64,000 bases of DNA, taken from Ornithinimicrobium cerasi. GTDB taxonomy: Bacteria > Actinomycetota > Actinomycetes > Actinomycetales > Dermatophilaceae. Below the pieces are notes generated by a model. It saw nothing but the letters and a program-made list of their open reading frames with translations. It had not been told where the DNA came from and did not search any database. Position 1 is the first letter of the stretch; every line of letters starts with the position of its first letter. Shown here piece by piece: positions 1-9,200 of the stretch. Position numbers and translations under genes: made by a program. The DNA is taken from the NCBI RefSeq assembly GCF_003702705.1, contig NZ_QZMN01000006.1, positions 1 to 64,000 on the forward strand, written 5' to 3'.

Positions 1-107
1 TCTCATCGTGGACCTCAACCGTGTCGAGCGAGCAGGGCGATGGCCTGGTGGCACCTCGGGTGCATCAACGCTCTATCGGAGAACGCTGACACCAGGAAGG
101 TAGACCA

Positions 108-839
108 GTGAGCGAGCCCACGTCATACACCGACGAGCGGACCCGGCCCGCGACAGGGGTGACGGTGCTCGCGGCGCGCGACCTGCACCGGACCTTCGGC
201 ACGGGTGCGACAGAGGTGCACGCCCTGGCCGGGGTCTCGCTCGAGGTGCCGGCGGGGCGGCTCACGGTCGTCCGCGGCCCCTCGGGGTCGGGCAAGACCA
301 CCTTGCTCAACCTGCTCGGCGGACTGGACCGGCCGACCTCCGGCGAGGTGCTTCTCGACGACGGACGGGTGCTCTCCGCGCTGCCCGAGCGGGAGGTGCT
401 CGCCGTCCGCAGGGAGCGGATCGGCTACGTCTTCCAGAGCTTCGGCCTGGTGCCGGTGCTCTCCGCCGCGGAGAACGTGGAGGTGCCGCTGCGGCTGCAG
501 CGGGTCGCGCCCGGCGAGCGCGCCGCGCGGGTCGCGGAGGTGCTGGAGCTCGTCGGCCTGGCGCGGCACGTCGGGCAGCGTCCCTACGAGCTCTCCGGCG
601 GCCAGCAGCAGCGGGTCGGCATCGCCCGCGCGCTCGTGGCGAGGCCCGACATCCTCATCGCCGACGAGCCGACCGGGCAGCTCGACTCCGAGACGGCCGG
701 GACGATCATGGACCTGCTGGTCGACCTCACCCACAGCCGGGGCATCGCCTCGGTCGTCTCGACCCACGACCCGGTGCTCATCGGGCGGGCGGACCAGGTG
801 CTGGAGCTGCACGACGGGAGGCGACGCGGACCGGCCTGA
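108..839 (+). CDS. ABC transporter ATP-binding protein (LolD/MacB type)
   Basis: A 243-residue ATPase that would power an ABC exporter or lipoprotein-type extractor at the cytoplasmic membrane. Visible motifs are Walker A GPSGSGKTT near residue 63, the Q-loop region VFQSFGLVP, the signature LSGGQQQR, Walker B ILIADEPT and the H-loop STHD. The QSFGLVP and GGLDRPTSG stretches are typical of the MacB/LolD/FtsE branch, whose partners are FtsX-like permeases. Start is GTG at 108 with AGGAAGG about 8 bases upstream. No permease follows; the partner may lie upstream of the window. Substrate cannot be inferred. Confidence 0.9.
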   Translation: MSEPTSYTDERTRPATGVTVLAARDLHRTFGTGATEVHALAGVSLEVPAGRLTVVRGPSGSGKTTLLNLLGGLDRPTSGEVLLDDGRVLSALPEREVLAVRRERIGYVFQSFGLVPVLSAAENVEVPLRLQRVAPGERAARVAEVLELVGLARHVGQRPYELSGGQQQRVGIARALVARPDILIADEPTGQLDSETAGTIMDLLVDLTHSRGIASVVSTHDPVLIGRADQVLELHDGRRRGPA

Positions 840-888
840 CTTGCCGACCTGTGGCCGGACGGGCCCGGTCGGTGCCACCATGGACGTC

Positions 889-1188
889 ATGAGTACCGAC
901 GACACGCCCACCGTCCCGGTGCCGGACGGAGTGGGCGAGACCGACCTCCCCGAGCCGGAGGAGTTCCCGACCACCCGGGTGCGCCGCGGCTACGACCGCG
1001 AGCAGGTCGACGAGCTCATCGACGGCGTCTTCGAGGCGGTCCGCACCGGCCAGCCCGCGCCCGAGATCGCCCGGGCGACCTTCGCCGGCACCCGGCTGAG
1101 CAGGGGCTACGAGGAGGCCCCCGTCGACGCCTACCTCGACGAGCTCTCCGAGGCCGTCGGGCAGGAGCCGACCCCCGAGCCGGAGTGA
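889..1188 (+). CDS. small protein with two DivIVA-like segments
   Basis: A 99-residue acidic protein with two copies of the short DivIVA-domain signature: VRRGYDREQVDELID in the first half and LSRGYEEAPVDAYLDEL in the second. In larger proteins this motif lies at the membrane-binding N terminus of DivIVA/Wag31; short stand-alone versions are common in actinobacteria and have no assigned role. ATG 889 lies seven bases after CACCAT, an -10-like hexamer, suggesting a leaderless transcript; ATG 880 is the alternative. No coiled coil follows, so it is not a full DivIVA. Confidence 0.75.
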   Translation: MSTDDTPTVPVPDGVGETDLPEPEEFPTTRVRRGYDREQVDELIDGVFEAVRTGQPAPEIARATFAGTRLSRGYEEAPVDAYLDELSEAVGQEPTPEPE

Positions 1189-1206
1189 GGCACCTAGGCT
1201 GAGGAC

Positions 1207-2229
1207 ATGCGTGTCCTCGTCACCGGCGGCGCCGGCTACATCGGTTCCCACACGGTCCTGCAGCTGCTGTCTGCCGGCCACGACGTGATCGTCGTCGACG
1301 ACTTCAGCAACGCCCGCCCGGCGGTGGTCGACCGGCTCGAGGAGCTGGCCGGTCGGCCCGTGCCGGTGCACGCGTTCGACGTCGCCGACGGCGGGCGCCT
1401 CGACGCGCTGCTGGGCGACCCTGCCGCGCCGGTCGACGCCGTCGTCCACTTCGCCGCCTTCAAGGCCGTCGGGGAGTCCGTGGCCCGCCCGGTGGACTAC
1501 TACCGCAACAACGTCTTCTCCACCCTGCAGGTGGTCGACGCGATGCTGCGCCACGGCATACCGCACCTCGTCTTCTCCTCCTCGGCCACCGTGTATGGCG
1601 CGCACGCGCCGGTCCCGATGACCGAGGACCTGCCGACCTCCGCGACGAACCCCTACGGGTGGAGCAAGGTGATGAGCGAGCAGATCCTGCGCGACGTCGT
1701 CGCGGCCAACCCCCAGCTGCGGGTCGCTCTGCTGCGCTACTTCAACCCGGTCGGCGCGCACCCCAGCGGCCGGATCGGGGAGGATCCCTCGGACGTCCCG
1801 AACAACCTGATGCCCTACATCGCGCAGGTCGCCGTGGGGCGCCGGGAGCGGCTGGCGGTCTTCGGCGACGACTACGACACCCCGGACGGCACCGGGGTGC
1901 GCGACTACATCCACGTCGAGGACCTCGCCGCCGGTCACGTCGCGGCCCTGGAGTGGATCGGCTCGCACGACCGGCCGCTGTCGGTGTGGAACCTGGGGTC
2001 GGGCGAGGGGACGTCGGTGCTGGAGCTGGTGCGGGCCTTCGAGCGGGCCAGCGGGCGCGCCATACCCTTCGAGGTGGTGGCGCGGCGGCCCGGTGACGTG
2101 GCGGTCTCCTACGCCGACCCCACGCTCGCGGAGCAGGAGCTGGGATGGGGCACGACGCGCACCGTGGACGACATGTGCGCCGACACGTGGCGGTGGCAGC
2201 AGGCGAACCCCGACGGCTACCCGGCCTGA
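1207..2229 (+). CDS. galE: UDP-glucose 4-epimerase
   Basis: A 340-residue short-chain dehydrogenase that interconverts UDP-glucose and UDP-galactose with bound NAD, supplying galactose for cell-surface glycans. The N terminus carries the NAD-binding motif GGAGYIGSH; the catalytic pair is visible as SSSATVYG followed by YGWSK (YxxxK). GTGVRDYIHVEDLA and the C-terminal GSGEGTSVLEL are characteristic of GalE. Length is typical. TAGGCT at 1195-1200 ends six bases before ATG 1207, so the transcript is probably leaderless. It stands alone, not in a gal operon. Confidence 0.95.
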   Translation: MRVLVTGGAGYIGSHTVLQLLSAGHDVIVVDDFSNARPAVVDRLEELAGRPVPVHAFDVADGGRLDALLGDPAAPVDAVVHFAAFKAVGESVARPVDYYRNNVFSTLQVVDAMLRHGIPHLVFSSSATVYGAHAPVPMTEDLPTSATNPYGWSKVMSEQILRDVVAANPQLRVALLRYFNPVGAHPSGRIGEDPSDVPNNLMPYIAQVAVGRRERLAVFGDDYDTPDGTGVRDYIHVEDLAAGHVAALEWIGSHDRPLSVWNLGSGEGTSVLELVRAFERASGRAIPFEVVARRPGDVAVSYADPTLAEQELGWGTTRTVDDMCADTWRWQQANPDGYPA

Positions 2230-2270
2230 GCGAGGAGGGACCGGTCCACCAATCCCGTCAACTCGTCAAC

Positions 2271-2287
2271 TACGACACAGGGGCGTA
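2271..2287. promoter_or_regulatory. putative BlaI-type operator upstream of the repressor gene
   Basis: TACGACA and GGGCGTA flank a 3-bp centre in a 17-bp imperfect dyad that overlaps the presumed -10 hexamer TAGACT (2286-2291) of the repressor gene. It shares TACGAC and the terminal GTA, and the same 17-bp length, with the dyad before cydA. Autoregulation is an inference. Confidence 0.4.
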
Positions 2288-2299
2288 GACTCATTCGTT

Positions 2300-2686
2300 A
2301 TGAGACTCCGGACGAACTCCCTCGGTGACCTCGAGCGCGTCGTCATGGACACGCTCTGGTCGCACGGCCCTGACCTGTCGGTGCGCGACGTCATGGAGCA
2401 CATGCACGGCAGCGGGAAGAAGGAGCTGGCCTACACGACGGTGATGACCGTCCTGGACCGGCTGGCCAAGAAGAGCATCGCCCAGCGCACCCGGGACGGG
2501 CGCGCGTGGCGCTACACCGCCGCCGCCTCCCGCGAGGAGCTGGCCGCGACCGCTCTGCGCTCCACGCTCGACAACGTCCAGGCCGACCGGCGGCTGGCCA
2601 TGATGCACTTCCTCGACGACGCCTCCCCCGGTGAGATCGACGACCTGCGCGCCGCCCTGGTCGAGGTCGAGCGCCGCCACGGCTGA
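2300..2686 (+). CDS. BlaI/MecI/CopY-family winged-helix repressor
   Basis: A 128-residue penicillinase-repressor-type regulator. The N-terminal winged helix includes LGDLERVVMDTLW and LAYTTVMTVLDRLAKK (recognition helix region), followed by the helical dimer domain. Family members bind TAC/GTA-type dyads and are inactivated by cleavage or by a partner M56 protein. Six bases downstream is an M56 metallopeptidase gene, then cydAB-cydDC. The -10-like TAGACT ends eight bases before ATG 2300 and no ribosome-binding site is visible, indicating a leaderless mRNA. No beta-lactamase gene is nearby, so respiration rather than beta-lactam resistance is the likelier target. Confidence 0.85.
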   Translation: MRLRTNSLGDLERVVMDTLWSHGPDLSVRDVMEHMHGSGKKELAYTTVMTVLDRLAKKSIAQRTRDGRAWRYTAAASREELAATALRSTLDNVQADRRLAMMHFLDDASPGEIDDLRAALVEVERRHG

Positions 2687-2692
2687 CCCGGC

Positions 2693-3568
2693 GTGGCCGG
2701 GGCCCTGGTCACCGCGGCGCTGATCGTCGGGGCGCTGCTGCTCACTCTCGTCGCCCCGCACGCCCTCGCCCGGTGGGAGCGGCTGCGGACCGTGCCCGCC
2801 CAGGGGCTGTTCCTGTGGCAGTCCGTCAGCCTGGCCGGCGTCGCCTTCGCCCTGTCCGCCGCCCCCGTCGCGGCGGCCACCCTCGGCACCGACTACCCCC
2901 GCCTCCTGCTCGCGGCCCTCATCCTGTCGGGCCTCATGCTGGCCAGGCTGCTCTGGTCCGGTCACACGGTGGGCACCGAGCTGCGCCGGATGCGTGCCGA
3001 GCACCGCGCCCTCGTCGACCTGGTCGGCGAGCGCCTGCCCCTCGCCGAGGACGGTGACGCGCCCTCCCCGGCACCCGCGGCCCGGCACGGCAAGGTGAGC
3101 GTCCTCCCCCAGGCCGACCCCACGGCATACTGCCTCCCCGGACGCCGGGACCGGATCGTGCTGAGCCGGGCCGCGCTGGACCGGCTGGGCGACGAGGAGC
3201 TCGGGGCCGTGCTCGCGCACGAGCACGCCCACCTGCGGCAGCGTCACGACCTGGTCCTGGAGCTCTTCCAGGTGCTGCACGAGGCGGTGCCCGAGCCCGT
3301 CCGGGCCGGCTCGGCCCTGGCGGAGGTGCGTCTGCTGGGGGAGCTGCTCGCCGACCGCGGGGCGGCCCGTCGGGTCGGTGCCGCGACCGTCGGCCGGGCG
3401 CTGGTCGCGCTCGTCACACCGGGGAGCGCGCGCCAGGTGCGTCGCCGTCTGGCTGCCCTCGCCGCCGATCCCGCGCCGGCCTGGTTGCGCCACGGGCTCC
3501 CCGTCCTCAGCTCGGCCGTGCTCGCCCTGCCCGTGGTGCTGCTCGCCCTGGCTCTGTGGGGTTCCTGA
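2693..3568 (+). CDS. M56-family membrane metallopeptidase
   Basis: A 291-residue integral membrane zinc protease. Hydrophobic segments occur near residues 3-22, 42-65 and 69-85 and at the C terminus. The zinc site HEHAH (HExxH) begins near residue 176, and ELLADRGA downstream supplies the third ligand Glu. It lacks the extracellular penicillin-binding sensor domain of BlaR1, so the signal it senses is unknown. GTG start at 2693, six bases after the repressor stop, indicates co-transcription and probably a signalling partnership. Presumed role: inactivating the BlaI-type repressor. Confidence 0.85.
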   Translation: MAGALVTAALIVGALLLTLVAPHALARWERLRTVPAQGLFLWQSVSLAGVAFALSAAPVAAATLGTDYPRLLLAALILSGLMLARLLWSGHTVGTELRRMRAEHRALVDLVGERLPLAEDGDAPSPAPAARHGKVSVLPQADPTAYCLPGRRDRIVLSRAALDRLGDEELGAVLAHEHAHLRQRHDLVLELFQVLHEAVPEPVRAGSALAEVRLLGELLADRGAARRVGAATVGRALVALVTPGSARQVRRRLAALAADPAPAWLRHGLPVLSSAVLALPVVLLALALWGS

Positions 3569-3639
3569 CCCCGCCCGGTGTCGGGTCGGTCACACCACCG
3601 TCCCCGGCCTGGGGTTTTAGAGGAATCTCCCGCTATCGT

Positions 3640-3656
3640 TACGACGGCACGTAGTA
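3640..3656. promoter_or_regulatory. putative BlaI-type operator upstream of cydA
   Basis: A 17-bp dyad with half-sites TACGACG and CGTAGTA (pattern TACnACG-N3-CGTnGTA) lies just after a -10-like TATCGT (3634-3639) and 34 bases before the cydA start. Its half-sites resemble the TAC/GTA arms known for BlaI repressors. Control of cyd by the adjacent repressor is an inference. Confidence 0.5.
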
Positions 3657-3689
3657 CGCACCATCCCGTCGTCATTGGGGGAGGACCCG

Positions 3690-5156
3690 TTGGACGCCCT
3701 GGACCTGGCACGCTGGCAGTTCGGCATCACGACCGTCTACCACTTCTTCTTCGTCCCGATCACGATCGGCCTGAGCCTCCTCGTCGCGGTGATGCAGACG
3801 CGGTGGATGCGGACGCGCGACCCGCAGTGGCTGCGGCTGACCAAGTTCTTCGGCAAGCTCTTCATGATCAACTTCGCGCTCGGCCTGGTGACCGGCATCG
3901 TGCAGGAGTTCCAGTTCGGGATGAACTGGTCGGACTACTCCCGCTTCGTCGGTGACATCTTCGGCGCGCCCCTGGCCATCGAGGCTCTCCTGGCGTTCTT
4001 CCTCGAGTCCACCTTCCTCGGCCTGTGGCTCTTCGGCTGGGGACGCATCCCCGAGAAGCTTCACCTGTCCTTCATCTGGCTCGTGCACGTCGGCACGGTC
4101 CTGTCGGCGTACTTCATCCTGGCCGCGAACTCCTTCATGCAGAACCCCGTCGGCTACACGATCAACGAGACCAACGGCCGTGCGGAGCTGACCGACTTCC
4201 TCGCCGTCCTCACCAACCCCGTGCAGCTGGTCACGTTCCCGCACGTCGTCGCGGCGGCATACATGACGGGCGGTGCGTTCGTCCTCGCCTTCGCCATCTG
4301 GCACCTGTGGCGCACCGGGACCCCGGCGGTCGACAAGCCGATGTACCGCAAGGCCGCCAAGCTCGGCGCCTGGACCGTGCTCGTCGCCTCCCTGGTCGTC
4401 ATCGGCTCCGGCGACGTCCAGGGCAAGGTGATGACCGAGGTGCAGCCGATGAAGATGGCCGCCGCCGAGGGCCTCTACGAGGACGTGCCCGAGGGCGTCG
4501 GCGCGCCGTTCTCGATCATCACCGTCGGGACCCTGGACGGGCGCGAGGAGGTCTGGGCGCTGACGGTGCCCAAGCTGCTCTCCTACCTGGCCACCGGTTC
4601 GCTCGAGGGTGCGGTCGAGGGGATCGACCACGTCCAGGAGCGGTACGAGCTCACCTACGCCGGGTCCGAGCTCACCGCGGCGGAGGACTACCGGCCGGTC
4701 GTCCCGGTCACCTACTGGAGCTTCCGCCTCATGATGGGGCTGGGTTTCGCGGGGATGGCGATCGCCGCGGCCGTGCTCTGGGCCCTGCGGGGCACGGGGT
4801 CGAGGACCGGGGAGAGCCGCCTCGAGGGCCACCGGATGTGGGCCTGGGCCGGGGCGCTGGTCCTGTTCATGCCGCTGCTGGCCAACAGCTTCGGCTGGAT
4901 CTTCACCGAGATGGGTCGCCAGCCGTGGCTCGTCATGGGCCTCATGACGACCCAGACCGGCGTCTCCCCCGGCACGACGACCGGGGAGGTCCTCACCTCG
5001 ATGGTCGTCTTCACCCTGCTCTACGGCGCGCTCGCCGTCGTCGAGGTCGGGCTGACGCTGCGCTACGGCCGCGCGGGTGCGGAGCAGGTGCCGGAGGACC
5101 CCTCCTTCGACCCCGCGCACCGCTCCGACGACGACGCGTTCCTCTTCACCTACTGA
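3690..5156 (+). CDS. cydA: cytochrome bd ubiquinol/menaquinol oxidase subunit I
   Basis: The quinol-oxidising, haem-carrying subunit of cytochrome bd, a terminal oxidase with high oxygen affinity in the cytoplasmic membrane. The N-terminal LARWQFGITTVYHFFF contains the haem b595 ligand His (H18 here). EFQFGMNWSDYSRFVGDIFG and the later GRQPWLV near residue 415 are diagnostic. About nine membrane helices; 488 residues, as expected. TTG 3690 is chosen because GGGGGAGG (3676-3683) is well placed; an in-frame TTG at 3675 has no such site. First gene of cydA-cydB-cydDC. Confidence 0.96.
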   Translation: MDALDLARWQFGITTVYHFFFVPITIGLSLLVAVMQTRWMRTRDPQWLRLTKFFGKLFMINFALGLVTGIVQEFQFGMNWSDYSRFVGDIFGAPLAIEALLAFFLESTFLGLWLFGWGRIPEKLHLSFIWLVHVGTVLSAYFILAANSFMQNPVGYTINETNGRAELTDFLAVLTNPVQLVTFPHVVAAAYMTGGAFVLAFAIWHLWRTGTPAVDKPMYRKAAKLGAWTVLVASLVVIGSGDVQGKVMTEVQPMKMAAAEGLYEDVPEGVGAPFSIITVGTLDGREEVWALTVPKLLSYLATGSLEGAVEGIDHVQERYELTYAGSELTAAEDYRPVVPVTYWSFRLMMGLGFAGMAIAAAVLWALRGTGSRTGESRLEGHRMWAWAGALVLFMPLLANSFGWIFTEMGRQPWLVMGLMTTQTGVSPGTTTGEVLTSMVVFTLLYGALAVVEVGLTLRYGRAGAEQVPEDPSFDPAHRSDDDAFLFTY

Positions 5157-5201
5157 GCCCCCGCCGACAGCCGACAGGCCTACCCGCGAAGGAACTGTGC
5201 A

Positions 5202-6275
5202 ATGGAACTCACCACGATCTGGTTCGTCCTCATCGCCGTGCTGTGGATCGGCTACTTCGTCCTCGAGGGCTTCGACTACGGGGTCGGCGCGCTGCTGCCC
5301 GTGCTCGGCCGGGACACGGCCGACGGGAGCGTCACCGGGGAGACGCGGCGGCGGCAGATGCTCGGCGCCATCGGTCCGTTCTGGGACGGCAACGAGGTCT
5401 GGCTGCTGACCGCGGGCGGCGCGACGTTCGCCGCCTTCCCGCACTGGTACGCCACCCTGTTCTCCGGCTTCTACCTGCCGCTGCTGCTCATCCTCGTCGC
5501 GCTCATCGTGCGCGGGATCGGGCTGGAGTACCGCGGCAAGGTCGACTCCACACGCTGGCGCCGCCGGATGGACCTCATGGTCGTCGCCGGGTCGGCGGTG
5601 CCGGCGCTGCTGTGGGGCGTGGCCTTCACCAACATCGTCCGCGGCGTGCCGATCGACGCGGAGATGGAGTACGTCGGAGGGTTCTGGAACCTGCTCAACC
5701 CCGTCGCCCTGCTGGGCGGGCTCGTCACGCTCACCCTCTTCCTCACCCACGGCGCACTCTTCGTCGCCCTCAAGACCGACGGGCAGCTGCGGCACGACGC
5801 GCGGGCGCTCGGCCTGCGGCTCGGCGTGCTCGCCGCGGCGCTGGCCGTGGCGTGGCTGTGGATCGTCCACGCCTCGACCGGCACCGCGGTCTCGTGGGTG
5901 CTCGCCGGGCTGGCCGCCGTCGCGCTCCTGGCCGGCCTGGCCGCCGCCCGTGCGGGTCGGGAGGGCTGGGCGTTCACCGGCACGTTCGCCACGATCGGGC
6001 TGGCGACCGCGTCGCTGTTCGTCGCGCTCTTCCCGGACGTCATGCCCTCCTCGCTGGACCCGGCGTGGTCGCTCACCGTGGAGAACGCGGCGTCCTCGCA
6101 GAAGACGCTGGGCATCATGACGGTCGTCGCGGTCGTCTTCACCCCGATCGTGCTGCTCTACCAGTCGTGGACGTACTGGACGTTCCGTCGGCGCATCTCC
6201 GGCCACCACATCCCCACCGAGGTGCACCCTGCCGCGGTGACCGAGGAGACGCGGCGCCGGGTCGGCGCGAGCTGA
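5202..6275 (+). CDS. cydB: cytochrome bd oxidase subunit II
   Basis: A 357-residue polytopic partner of CydA. The opening MELTTIWFVLIAVLWIGYF and VLEGFDYGVGALLP match the family N terminus, and GPFWDGNEVWLLTAGGA is the conserved CydB loop. Eight to nine membrane helices are apparent. It starts 45 bases after cydA with a GAAGGA site and is clearly in the same operon. The stop lies 15 bases before the fused cydDC start. Confidence 0.96.
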   Translation: MELTTIWFVLIAVLWIGYFVLEGFDYGVGALLPVLGRDTADGSVTGETRRRQMLGAIGPFWDGNEVWLLTAGGATFAAFPHWYATLFSGFYLPLLLILVALIVRGIGLEYRGKVDSTRWRRRMDLMVVAGSAVPALLWGVAFTNIVRGVPIDAEMEYVGGFWNLLNPVALLGGLVTLTLFLTHGALFVALKTDGQLRHDARALGLRLGVLAAALAVAWLWIVHASTGTAVSWVLAGLAAVALLAGLAAARAGREGWAFTGTFATIGLATASLFVALFPDVMPSSLDPAWSLTVENAASSQKTLGIMTVVAVVFTPIVLLYQSWTYWTFRRRISGHHIPTEVHPAAVTEETRRRVGAS

Positions 6276-6290
6276 GCCACGGCATACCCG

Positions 6291-9200
6291 ATGAGACCGT
6301 TCGACCCCGCCCTCCTGCGCGCACTCCCGCAGACGCGGCTCCCGGTGGCGCTGCTGTCCGGCGTCGGCGTGCTCTCCGGCGTCGCCGCCATCGGCCAGGC
6401 GGTCGCGCTGGCGGTGGTGGTCGCCCGGGTGGTGTCCGGCGCCCCGCTCGCGCCGGCCCTGGTCTGGCTGGTCGGGCTGCTCGCCCTCCGCGGGGTGCTC
6501 GCGGCGCTGTCGGAGTATGCCGCGCGCCGGGCCGGTCTGCGCGTGGCCGCCGTCGTCCGGCTGGCGGTGCTGCGGCGGTGGCTCGGCCGTCCCGTCGAGG
6601 ACCGGCCGCCGGAGGAGGTGGCCGTCACCCGGGCCGGTGAGGGCGTGTCGGCGGTCGAGCCGTACGTCGCCCGCTACCTGCCGGCGCTCGTCACCGCCGC
6701 CGTCGTGCCGGCACTGGCGGTGCTGGCGCTGGTCGTGGTGGACCCGTGGAGCGCCCTCGTCGTCGTGCTCACCCTGCCGCTCCTGCCGGTCTTCGCGGCG
6801 CTCATCGGGCTGCACACCCAGGAGCAGACGGACCGCCGGTGGGGCGCGATGGCGCTGCTGTCCGGGCACTTCCTCGACGTGGTGCGCGGCCTCCCGACGC
6901 TGGTGGCCTACGGGCGGGCGCGGGCCCAGGTGCAGGTCGTGCGCGAGGTCGGCGAACGGCACCGGGAGGCGACGGTGCGCACCCTGCGGACGGCCTTCCT
7001 GTCGACCGCCGCCCTCGAGCTGCTCGCCACGATCTCGGTGGCGATGGTCGCGGTGGCGGTCGGCCTGCGGCTCGCCTACGGCGCGATGGACCTCACCGTC
7101 GCGCTGACCGCGATCCTGCTGGCGCCGGAGGCCTACTGGCCGGTGCGTCGGGTCGGGGCGGAGTTCCACAACGCGGCCGACGGGGCGGCGGTGCTGGAGG
7201 CGCTCGCCGCCGACGGCACCCTCCCGACCGACGGGTCGGCGCGGACGGACCGGGGGGTCCGCACGGACGCACCGACGGGCCCGGACGGACACCCCGGGCC
7301 GGTGGGCCTGCACGCGGTCGGCTACGCGCACCCCGGTCGCGAGCGCACGGTGGTCGACGTCAGCCTCAGCACCCCTGGCGGTCCCGGCCTCACCGTGCTC
7401 ACCGGCCCCTCGGGAGCGGGCAAGACGACGGTCCTGGAGCTGCTCGCCGGGCTGCGCCGGCCGACGACGGGGACGGTGACGGCACCTCCCGCCCACCTCG
7501 CCGCCCAGCGCCCCGTGCTGCTCCCCGGGACCGTCCGCGACAACCTCGCTCTCGTCGACGGCGGTGCCGACGACGCAGCGATGACGCGGGCGCTGGAGCG
7601 GGTAGGGCTCCGGGACGCGCTCGCCGCCCGCGAGGGCCCGGACACCCTCCTCGGCGACGACGGCTTCGGCCTCTCGGCGGGCCAGCGGGCGCGGCTGGCC
7701 CTCGCCCGTGCGACCCTGTCGCGAACCCCGCTGGTTCTCCTCGACGAGCCCACCGCCAACGTGGCGGCCGGTGCGGTCCCCGCCCTGCACGAGGTGATCC
7801 TCGAGCTCGCCCGCACGCGCCGCGTGGTCGTCGTCACCCACGACCCGGTGCTCGCGGCCCACGGCGACGACCGCTGGCAGCTCGAGCCCGCGCCCCTCCC
7901 TGCCGCTCCGGCCGCCGCCACCGATGCCTGTGCGGCGCTGTCGTGTCACGACGAACGCCTAGACGACCACCGTGACACGACAGCCGGGCACAGGCATCAG
8001 GTCGACGCCCCTGCGCACCCCACCCCCGGGCAGCCCACCCCCGGTGTCGTGGAGCCGATCATCCTCCCGGGCGGCCGGCGCGGCCTGGTCCTCGCGTGCC
8101 TCCTCGGCGGCGGCTCCGTCTCCTGCGGTGTCGCGCTCACGGCCACCTCGGGCTGGCTCATCGTCGAGGCCTCCACGATGCCGGTCGTCCTGATGCTCAT
8201 GGTCGCGATCGTCGGAGTGCGCGCCTTCGGCATCTTCCGTCCCGTCCTGCGCTACGCCGAGCGCGTCATCTCCCACGACGTCGCGCTGGAGGACCTCGCC
8301 ACCCGCCGCGCCGACGTCTTCGCCCGGCTCGTCCCGCTCACCCCGGCCCGCCTCGGCCGCCGCAGCCGCGGGGACGTGCTCACCGCGGTCGTCCGCGACC
8401 TCGACGACGTGGTCGACGCGCAGGTGCGGGTCACGGTCCCCGCCTGGTCCGCCCTGCTCGCCACCGCGGTGGGCGCCGCGCTCGCGGCCTGGCACCTCCC
8501 GGCGGCCGGTCTCGTCATCACGGTCGGCGCCCTCACCACCGCGCTCCTCGCCCTCACCGGGTATGCCGTGGAGCGCACCTCCCAGCGCGCCGCCGTCCTG
8601 GCCCGCAGCGAGGTGCAGCAGCGCACCACCGCGCTGACCGGCCGGTTGCTGGCCGTCCAGGCGGTGACCGGCACCACCGCCGACCCGGACGCCGTGCTGG
8701 CCGGCATCGACCGCGCCGAGCAGCGGCACCAGCGGGCCGAGGCCGGTCTGATCCGCGCGAGGGCGCTGGTCATCGCCGCGCTGTGGGCCGTCGTCGCCGG
8801 CACGGCGGCCGCGGTCGCCGTCCTCGCCTGGCAGGCCCGGTCCGCCGGCGAGCTGACCGGGCCGTACGCCGCCCTCGTCGCCCTCGTCCCGATGGCGCTG
8901 GCCGACACCTGGGTCGGCACGGCGGACATCGCCGGGGCCGCGGCCCGGGCCCGGGCGTCGGCCGACCGGCTCGCGGCGGTGCTCGGCCGCTCCCCCGCCG
9001 TGCACGGTCGCGGGACGGGCTCGCCGGCCGGGACGGCCGTGCCCCGGCTCGTGCTCGACGCGGTGGGCGCGGCGTGGGGCGAGGAGAGCCGGGCGGCACG
9101 GCATACCCTCGACCTCGCCCCGCTCGACCTGACGCTGCAACCGGGGTGCCGCCTGGCGCTCACCGGCCCCAACGGGGTCGGCAAGTCCACCGCGCTGGCC

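Noticed and set aside
1-107. C-terminal end of an upstream gene or a permease partner of the ABC ATPase
   Set aside because: All three plus frames are short and none shows recognisable sequence or membrane character.
3672-7949. A 1425-codon open frame on the minus strand opposite cydA, cydB and cydD
   Set aside because: High-GC composition leaves antisense frames open; the translation is rich in Arg/Gly/His/Asp with no family resemblance, while the plus strand encodes well-known proteins.
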